A stretch of 19,195 nt of DNA from Bacteroidales bacterium UBA4353. Its GTDB lineage: Bacteria > Bacteroidota > Bacteroidia > Bacteroidales > Paludibacteraceae. Positions 14,988-19,195 of the stretch are shown here, piece after piece. Numbering within the stretch: the first letter of the stretch is position 1; the number at the start of each line of letters is the position of its first letter. The stretch covers positions 3,431 to 22,625 of the forward strand of contig DGSV01000036.1 in NCBI GenBank assembly GCA_002394025.1, written 5' to 3'. Position numbers and translations under genes: made by a program. The notes beneath the pieces were generated by a model. It searched no databases, was not told where the DNA came from, and saw nothing but the letters and a program-made list of their open reading frames with translations.

Positions 14988-15574
14988 ATACGAGCCAGAT
15001 ACTTACCCAAAATATCAAACTCAAGATTTACAACTGAGCCGACAACGATATGCTTGAAGTTAGTATGCTCATGAGTGAAAGGTATGATTGCCACCTCAAA
15101 AGAATTTTCTGTGGGATTGCACACTGTCAGACTCACTCCATTGACTGTCACCGAACCTTTATCAACACAGAAATAGCCCCTGCGAGCCATTGCTTTATCA
15201 AAAGGATACACAAATCTATAACGCCATGAACCATCCTCACTCTGCACCGAAACGCATTTTGCTGTCATATCAACATGCCCCTGAACAATATGCCCGTCAA
15301 GACGACCATTCATCACCATTGAACGCTCAACATTAACCTCATCACCAACCTTGAGAAGTCCAAGATTGGTTCGAGACAAGGTCTCATTGATAGCCGTCAC
15401 TGTATATTCGCCATCGCCAAGACTTACAACTGTCAGACATACACCATTATGCGACACACTTTGATCGATATGCAACTCGTCGGCAAACGAGCAACTCAAT
15501 GTGAGGTGGATATTCTCGCCATCACGCACTATGGCAACAATGCGAGCCGCCTCTTCTACTATTCCACTAAACAT
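14969..15574 (-). CDS. ribE: Riboflavin synthase alpha chain
   Basis: It dismutates two molecules of 6,7-dimethyl-8-ribityllumazine to riboflavin and the pyrimidinedione. The 201-residue protein has the diagnostic N-terminus MFSGIVEEAARIV and two homologous lumazine-binding halves: HNGVCLTVV then LSRTNLG in the first, VNGVSLTVCNP then FTHEHTNFKHI in the second, joined by DGHIVQGHVD. The length is usual for RibE. It is the last gene of the leftward thioesterase-pyrH-frr-OMP group, 56 bp behind the barrel-protein gene, and may be read with them or from its own AT-rich leader (15575-15611). No FMN riboswitch-like structure is visible in that short gap. Confidence 0.95.
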   Translation of the reverse strand: MFSGIVEEAARIVAIVRDGENIHLTLSCSFADELHIDQSVSHNGVCLTVVSLGDGEYTVTAINETLSRTNLGLLKVGDEVNVERSMVMNGRLDGHIVQGHVDMTAKCVSVQSEDGSWRYRFVYPFDKAMARRGYFCVDKGSVTVNGVSLTVCNPTENSFEVAIIPFTHEHTNFKHIVVGSVVNLEFDILGKYLARMHELTC

Positions 15575-15611
15575 GATTGTATATATTTATTTTAACAAAG
15601 AACAAAGAAAG

Positions 15612-15638
15612 CCAGAAAACCAGAAAAAAGTCAAAAAG
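15612..15638. repeat. CCAGAAAA short tandem repeat at the barrel-protein stop
   Basis: CCAGAAAA (15612-15619) and CCAGAAAA (15620-15627) in tandem, then AAGTCAAAAAG, reaching the TGA stop (15631-15633, minus strand). It is similar in unit and A-rich spacing to the CTAGAAAA array at 882-930. Confidence 0.5.
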
Positions 15639-16734
15639 CCTCACTGACCGTCAGATAGAACTCCGGTACACGATTATAATTACCTTTTGCAACATCTACT
15701 CTAAGATGCATTTGCGAGTCGTTGAGCCTTGCACGCAAACCAGCCCCGTAGGAGAATTTTACTTTGTCGGTCTTTACATTTCCATAATCATAGACATCCC
15801 CCGCAGCAACGAAAACATGCAGTTTCAATCGCCAGAAAAGGGGTATGCGATACTCAAGTTGCGCCGTCCATGAAAAATCACCTGTAAATAAGTTTCTTTT
15901 GATACCTCTCAATCGGTCTTCGCCTCCTAACGTACAGCGATCATAAAAAGGAACATCCCCCCATGAAGCGTCGCCATACACCTGCCAACATATTACTTGT
16001 CCACGCCATGTAGGAAAATAATGACGGTAATCGAATGTCGCTTTGCCATAACTATATTTACTGATTGAACCAAGATGCTGTGTTAAGGTTGTTTTAACAA
16101 ACACTCCTTTTGATGTCCAGAAACGATTATCACGACTATCATAAGCACCCTGTAAACCTATCGCTGCCTGAAAATGTTTGCCCCAACCAACAGCTCCATC
16201 CACGATAAGAACAGAGTCCTGAACAGCACTTTTTGCCGCACTGACTTTGTTTTCTGTGTAACAAAACAACACCTGACAGCCGGCAATCCAATTATTTGGG
16301 AACTCATGATGTGGTTGGAAATCAACCTTGAACTGATTCATTACATAGGAGAGGCGAAAGCCGTCATCACTATTCCCCGGAGTATAGTACGTATATGGGT
16401 AGTAGCGATACGAGACGCTACTATTGAGATAGGTACGCTTGTCCTGACCGACATAGAATTTCGGAGCCACATAGGCGTTAACCTGATTGCGCAGGGTATA
16501 AATCACTCCGAAAGTCACGTTACTGACTCGACGCTTATCGCCCGTGGGGAAATAAAAGCCACCGGCAGCCCCAAGTCCAAGACTCGTTTCCGGCGAATAA
16601 GACACCTGCGGCATAAGATACCACGTACTGCCAAAAGTTGTGCGCGCCAGCAATGAGTCAATAAAATTACCTTTCGCCATCACCGAACTCAGCGACAGCG
16701 ACAGAATTAAAAAGACTATGTAACGATTTTTCAA
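15631..16734 (-). CDS. Omp85/BamA-type outer-membrane beta-barrel protein, no POTRA
   Basis: The 367-residue protein has a signal peptide (MKNRYIVFLILSLSLSSVMA), then a string of amphipathic beta-strands with aromatic girdles, and ends in Phe367 (TVSEAF), the usual outer-membrane barrel terminus. The segment LGGEDRLRGI (269-278) matches the Omp85 (V/L)RG(Y/F) lid motif, followed by TAQLEYRIPLFWRLKLHVFVAAGDVYD as in the surface-antigen D15 domain. It lacks room for POTRA domains (barrel begins near residue 35), so it is a barrel-only member and not BamA itself. Function is unknown; related proteins may move or insert outer-membrane components. The start is a TTG at 16734, since no ATG or GTG is available upstream before an in-frame stop. 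It lies 19 bp after frr and is probably co-transcribed. Confidence 0.8.
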   Translation of the reverse strand: MKNRYIVFLILSLSLSSVMAKGNFIDSLLARTTFGSTWYLMPQVSYSPETSLGLGAAGGFYFPTGDKRRVSNVTFGVIYTLRNQVNAYVAPKFYVGQDKRTYLNSSVSYRYYPYTYYTPGNSDDGFRLSYVMNQFKVDFQPHHEFPNNWIAGCQVLFCYTENKVSAAKSAVQDSVLIVDGAVGWGKHFQAAIGLQGAYDSRDNRFWTSKGVFVKTTLTQHLGSISKYSYGKATFDYRHYFPTWRGQVICWQVYGDASWGDVPFYDRCTLGGEDRLRGIKRNLFTGDFSWTAQLEYRIPLFWRLKLHVFVAAGDVYDYGNVKTDKVKFSYGAGLRARLNDSQMHLRVDVAKGNYNRVPEFYLTVSEAF

Positions 16735-16753
16735 GCGCTTAAGGCACTGACGA

Positions 16754-17314
16754 TTACACCGTCATAATCTCTTTTTCTTTGGCTGCGAGTACCTCATCCA
16801 CACGCTTGATGAATTTATCGTGGATTTTCTGTACTTCAGCTTCAGCATCTTTTTCGATATCCTCACTGAGCCCGTTTTTAACGAGTTTCTTAAGGCGTTC
16901 AATGGCATCACGACGTGCGTTACGAACACTAACCTTGGCATTCTCACCCTCTCCGCGACATTGCTTAACGAGTTGCTTACGGCGCTCTTCGGTCAGCGGC
17001 GGTATTGCAAGACGTATCACCTCACCATTATTGACAGGTGTTATGCCTACTTCAGAATTTATGATGGCACGTTCTATGTCACCTATCATCTTTCGATCCC
17101 AAGGTTGGATGGAAATAGTGCGCGCATCAGGAGTTGTTACCGTAGCCACGCCCGACAGCGGTGTCATCTGACCATAGTACTCGACCTTGATACCATCAAC
17201 AATTTTGATATTGGCCTTGCCGGCACGTATGTGCGCTAGTGTATCGTCAAGAAACATCACGGCAGCCTCCATGGCTTCAGCGGCCTGATCTTGATATTTT
17301 TTTACTTCTTCCAT
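16754..17314 (-). CDS. frr: Ribosome recycling factor
   Basis: RRF acts with EF-G to split the post-termination ribosome into subunits. The 186-residue protein has the canonical features: HIRAGKANIKIVDGIKVEYYG, TPLSGVATVTTPDARTISIQPWD, ERAIINSEVGITPVNNGEVIRLAIPPLTEERRKQLVK, and the three-helix-bundle C-terminal half VSVRNARRDAIERLKKL. It starts 11 bp after pyrH, an ancient conserved order, and ends 19 bp before the barrel-protein gene. Confidence 0.97.
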   Translation of the reverse strand: MEEVKKYQDQAAEAMEAAVMFLDDTLAHIRAGKANIKIVDGIKVEYYGQMTPLSGVATVTTPDARTISIQPWDRKMIGDIERAIINSEVGITPVNNGEVIRLAIPPLTEERRKQLVKQCRGEGENAKVSVRNARRDAIERLKKLVKNGLSEDIEKDAEAEVQKIHDKFIKRVDEVLAAKEKEIMTV

Positions 17315-17325
17315 GTGTATATAAT

Positions 17326-18036
17326 TTAAGTTGTTACTAACGTTCCTATGTTTTCGCCATCAATCACCTTCTTGAGATTGCCGGGTACATCCATATTGAA
17401 AACATATATCGGCATACCGTTTTCCTTGCACATGGTAGTTGCCGTGAGGTCCATCACGCGCAGGTTACGGTTATATATCTCGTCATAGGTTATGACGTCG
17501 AACTTCACAGCCTCGGGGTCTTTTTCGGGATCAGCGGTATATATGCCATCCACCCTTGTGCCTTTAAGCATGGCATCAGCTTCCAGTTCTATGGCACGCA
17601 AACTCGAACCGGTATCTGTAGTGAAATATGGCGACCCTGTACCACAAGAACATATCACCACTTCGCCTCGGTTCAGAGCTTCAATGGCTCGGTCCTTGAT
17701 GTATAATTCACCTATTGGTTCCATACCTATCGCCGTCATAACCCGTGCTCGCTGACCTTGTGCCGCTAATGCGGAGGCCAGAGCCAAAGAATTAATCACT
17801 GTCGCCAACATACCCATCTGGTCGCCTTTGACGCGATCAAAACCGCGAGTGGCACCACTAAGACCGCGGAAGATATTACCACCGCCAATCACTATTGCTA
17901 CCTCTACACCGCAATCAACTATAGACTTAATCTGAACAGCATACTGCGAAAGACGGGCTGTGTCAATGCCGTAACCTTGCGAACCCTGAAGCGACTCACC
18001 GCTGAGCTTGAGTAAAATTCTGTTAAAACGAGGCAT
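17326..18036 (-). CDS. pyrH: Uridylate (UMP) kinase
   Basis: A hexameric amino-acid-kinase-fold enzyme that phosphorylates UMP to UDP with ATP, first step to UTP and CTP. With the ATG at 18036 it has 236 residues, the usual length in this group: KLSGE (10-14), the glycine loop GGGN (51-54), GDQMGMLATVINSLAL with Asp72, TDTGSS (140-145), and the ATP-side GIYTADPEKDP (164-174). An in-frame ATG at 18090 that overlaps the upstream stop would add 18 residues (MSDQTVKEEIVNDQIVNN) made of a 15-nt repeat; I judge that stretch an A-rich leader, but the longer start cannot be excluded. frr follows 11 bp downstream. Confidence 0.93.
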   Translation of the reverse strand: MPRFNRILLKLSGESLQGSQGYGIDTARLSQYAVQIKSIVDCGVEVAIVIGGGNIFRGLSGATRGFDRVKGDQMGMLATVINSLALASALAAQGQRARVMTAIGMEPIGELYIKDRAIEALNRGEVVICSCGTGSPYFTTDTGSSLRAIELEADAMLKGTRVDGIYTADPEKDPEAVKFDVITYDEIYNRNLRVMDLTATTMCKENGMPIYVFNMDVPGNLKKVIDGENIGTLVTT

Positions 18037-18078
18037 ATTATTTACGATTTGATCATTTACAATTTCTTCTTTTACGGT
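18037..18078 (-). repeat. Imperfect 15-nt tandem repeat before pyrH
   Basis: On the minus strand ACCGTAAAAGAAGAA (18078-18064), ATTGTAAATGATCAA (18063-18049) and the partial ATCGTAAATAAT (18048-18037) share the word GTAAA at the same phase. Period 15 keeps the reading frame, giving V-(K/N)-x-x-I in the possible longer PyrH. Confidence 0.55.
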
Positions 18079-18082
18079 TTGG

Positions 18083-18826
18083 TCACTCATTTTCAAGCCA
18101 ATGCACCATTGCTCTGCATGCAACCGTCTCACCATTCGACACCTCAAACACCATTGAGCCTTCATGCTCGGCGCGTAGCAACACAGCCGTCTGACCTTGA
18201 GTAATCTCATGGACATAATTGACATCGAAACGACGCACCTGATGAGCATAATGATATTCCGGTTCAATCGTATCAAGCATCCACTCTATATATTTCATGC
18301 TATTGGTATGTCCATTGAAATCAATATCGGAATAAACCACTTTATGTTCTCCGACAACTGGTATGTCATCAAGTACGGGCACACGCGCCGGAGGGGTTAT
18401 CGGTACCGTTTCGCCGGTTGCGAACACCGTAAATTCCGGATAATTGCGCAAATCAACAGGGCGACGTGTATTGATATCTATTAGCGCCCATTGCGACATT
18501 GCATAACCTATCACGCGCTCCTCACTATCGCGGATGATAAAATTACGCACCGTGGCGATACGTCCATAGTCCTGAACCCAGGTCTCTATGCTAATCCATT
18601 CATACTGATTGGGCAATGATGTCATTTCAACGCCAAGCCGCGAAAGCACCCAAGTCACGCCGCGTTCTATCATACCCATAGAGCCAAAACCATTCTCCTG
18701 AGCGGCAAAACCAGCAACATTGAGCAAATAACTTTCAAGAGCCACTAAGCGCAATTTTTCACGAAGATTAACCTCTTGAGGCAAAATTTGATAACGATAA
18801 AGTTGATGTTTAGGAGCTAAAACCAT
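18083..18826 (-). CDS. Acyl-ACP thioesterase (double hot-dog)
   Basis: It hydrolyses acyl-acyl-carrier-protein to free fatty acid in the cytosol. The 247-residue protein has two hot-dog folds; the N-terminal half shows LRLVALESYLLNVAGFAAQ and GVTWVLSRLGVEM, and the C-terminal half has the catalytic segment YSDIDFNGHTNSMKYIEWML with Asn171 and His173 as in plant Fat-type enzymes. The start at 18826 (MVLAPKHQLY) is preferred; an ATG at 18877 would add 17 residues not expected in the family. It is the first gene of the leftward pyrH operon, with 46 bp to pyrH. The pairing of fatty-acid release with UMP kinase may be simple co-location. Confidence 0.88.
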   Translation of the reverse strand: MVLAPKHQLYRYQILPQEVNLREKLRLVALESYLLNVAGFAAQENGFGSMGMIERGVTWVLSRLGVEMTSLPNQYEWISIETWVQDYGRIATVRNFIIRDSEERVIGYAMSQWALIDINTRRPVDLRNYPEFTVFATGETVPITPPARVPVLDDIPVVGEHKVVYSDIDFNGHTNSMKYIEWMLDTIEPEYHYAHQVRRFDVNYVHEITQGQTAVLLRAEHEGSMVFEVSNGETVACRAMVHWLENE

Positions 18827-18929
18827 ATTACGAGACACATTAACAACATTTTTAATAAACCCACATCCAAGCCTCATAATGAGTAGTGGTTAGGTAAACA
18901 AACGAAATTATTGAACATTTTATGATACG

Positions 18930-18937
18930 CAAAAATA
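18930..18937 (-). promoter_or_regulatory. Promoter (-7) of the thioesterase-pyrH-frr operon
   Basis: TATTTTTG on the minus strand (18937 to 18930), followed by CGTATC, matches TAnnTTTG. Transcription should start near 18925, about 100 nt before the chosen ATG at 18826. The -33 is not clear. Confidence 0.65.
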
Positions 18938-19016
18938 CAAAAACATTTTCAATTGTTAAAATGAAAAATAAAAAATTAGGATATTTTCAAAAAAATCAAA
19001 AAAAAGATAATAATTT

Positions 19017-19047
19017 ATTGCCGATAATAAAAAAAATCGTAACTTTG
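19017..19047 (+). promoter_or_regulatory. Rightward promoter for a gene beyond the window
   Basis: ATTG (19017-19020), a 19-bp spacer, and TAACTTTG (19040-19047) fit the Bacteroidota promoter. It is divergent from the thioesterase promoter. Confidence 0.75.
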
Positions 19048-19195
19048 CGCAAGAAAAGTCGAAAAGTGTACGAGTATTTAGTTCTTATTTCAACTCCTAA
19101 AGTCTATAATTATTCAAAAAAGCTCTGCTACTCAATTATTTGTGTGTACACAATTACGGCTTACCTATAAGCTAACAAACTTCTTTTAACGGCAA
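19048..19195 (+). other. Leader or small RNA region at the right edge
   Basis: About 145 nt lie downstream of the promoter before the window ends, with no convincing gene. It holds a perfect 10-bp palindrome TGTGTACACA (19143-19152) and a small hairpin GCTTA-CCTA-TAAGC (19159-19172). It may be a long 5' UTR of the next gene or a small RNA. Confidence 0.35.

Noticed and set aside
15577..15873. A 98-codon open frame opposite the barrel-protein gene
   Set aside because: It is antisense to a well-supported gene and its composition mirrors that gene; no start signal or family match.
18922..19170. An 82-codon Lys/Asn-rich open frame at the right edge
   Set aside because: It runs through the -7 elements of both divergent promoters, has extreme A-rich composition and no recognisable motif.

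Overview
The window reads as an ordinary chromosomal core segment of a Bacteroidota bacterium, most likely order Bacteroidales. The evidence is a repeated TAnnTTTG -7 promoter motif (clearest upstream of the NfeD gene, where TTTG-N19-TAACTTTG is perfect), AT-rich start regions that mostly lack Shine-Dalgarno sequences, a PUR-type DUF3276 protein, a DUF4827-type lipoprotein, and sequences typical of that order for IspE, GyrA, PyrH, GlmM and acyl-ACP thioesterase. I cannot fix the family or genus from sequence alone. No mobile element, CRISPR array, rRNA or phage gene is visible.

Layout, left to right. Positions 1-49 are the 3' part of a tRNA-Leu(CAA), followed by its terminator and ispE (isoprenoid synthesis). 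gyrA follows, with a secreted TPR protein close behind, ending in a strong terminator at about 5000. After a gene-free stretch (5034-5386) with a well-formed promoter comes a two-gene NfeD-flotillin operon, then a separately promoted PUR/DUF3276 nucleic-acid-binding protein. A perfect 19-bp hairpin serves as a two-way terminator against the convergent hsp20 gene. hsp20 is divergent from a three-gene operon: FKBP-like lipoprotein, DUF4827 lipoprotein and glmM, the last two joined by overlapping stop and start codons. The 224-bp region between hsp20 and the lipoprotein operon is the richest regulatory DNA in the window. It holds four spaced copies of a TGNC-N5-(G/T)TC element, one a perfect inverted repeat, plus a sigma-54-like promoter match and a conventional promoter.

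The right half has a leftward polysaccharide-deacetylase-like gene, divergent by 60 bp from a rightward set: a secreted endonuclease/exonuclease/phosphatase-family enzyme, a Usp-like protein and rsgA. rsgA runs tail to tail (4 bp gap) into a leftward operon whose order of transcription is acyl-ACP thioesterase, pyrH, frr, an Omp85-type barrel protein and ribE. The window ends with a rightward promoter and about 150 bp of leader whose gene lies outside.

The genes serve basic functions: isoprenoid, nucleotide, riboflavin, amino-sugar and fatty-acid supply; DNA topology; ribosome assembly and recycling; envelope folding and stress. I did not find a convincing new defence, mobile or biosynthetic system. 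The observations most worth checking are the hsp20/FKBP control region, short phased repeats at gene ends, a 15-nt repeat before pyrH, and the leader at the right edge.
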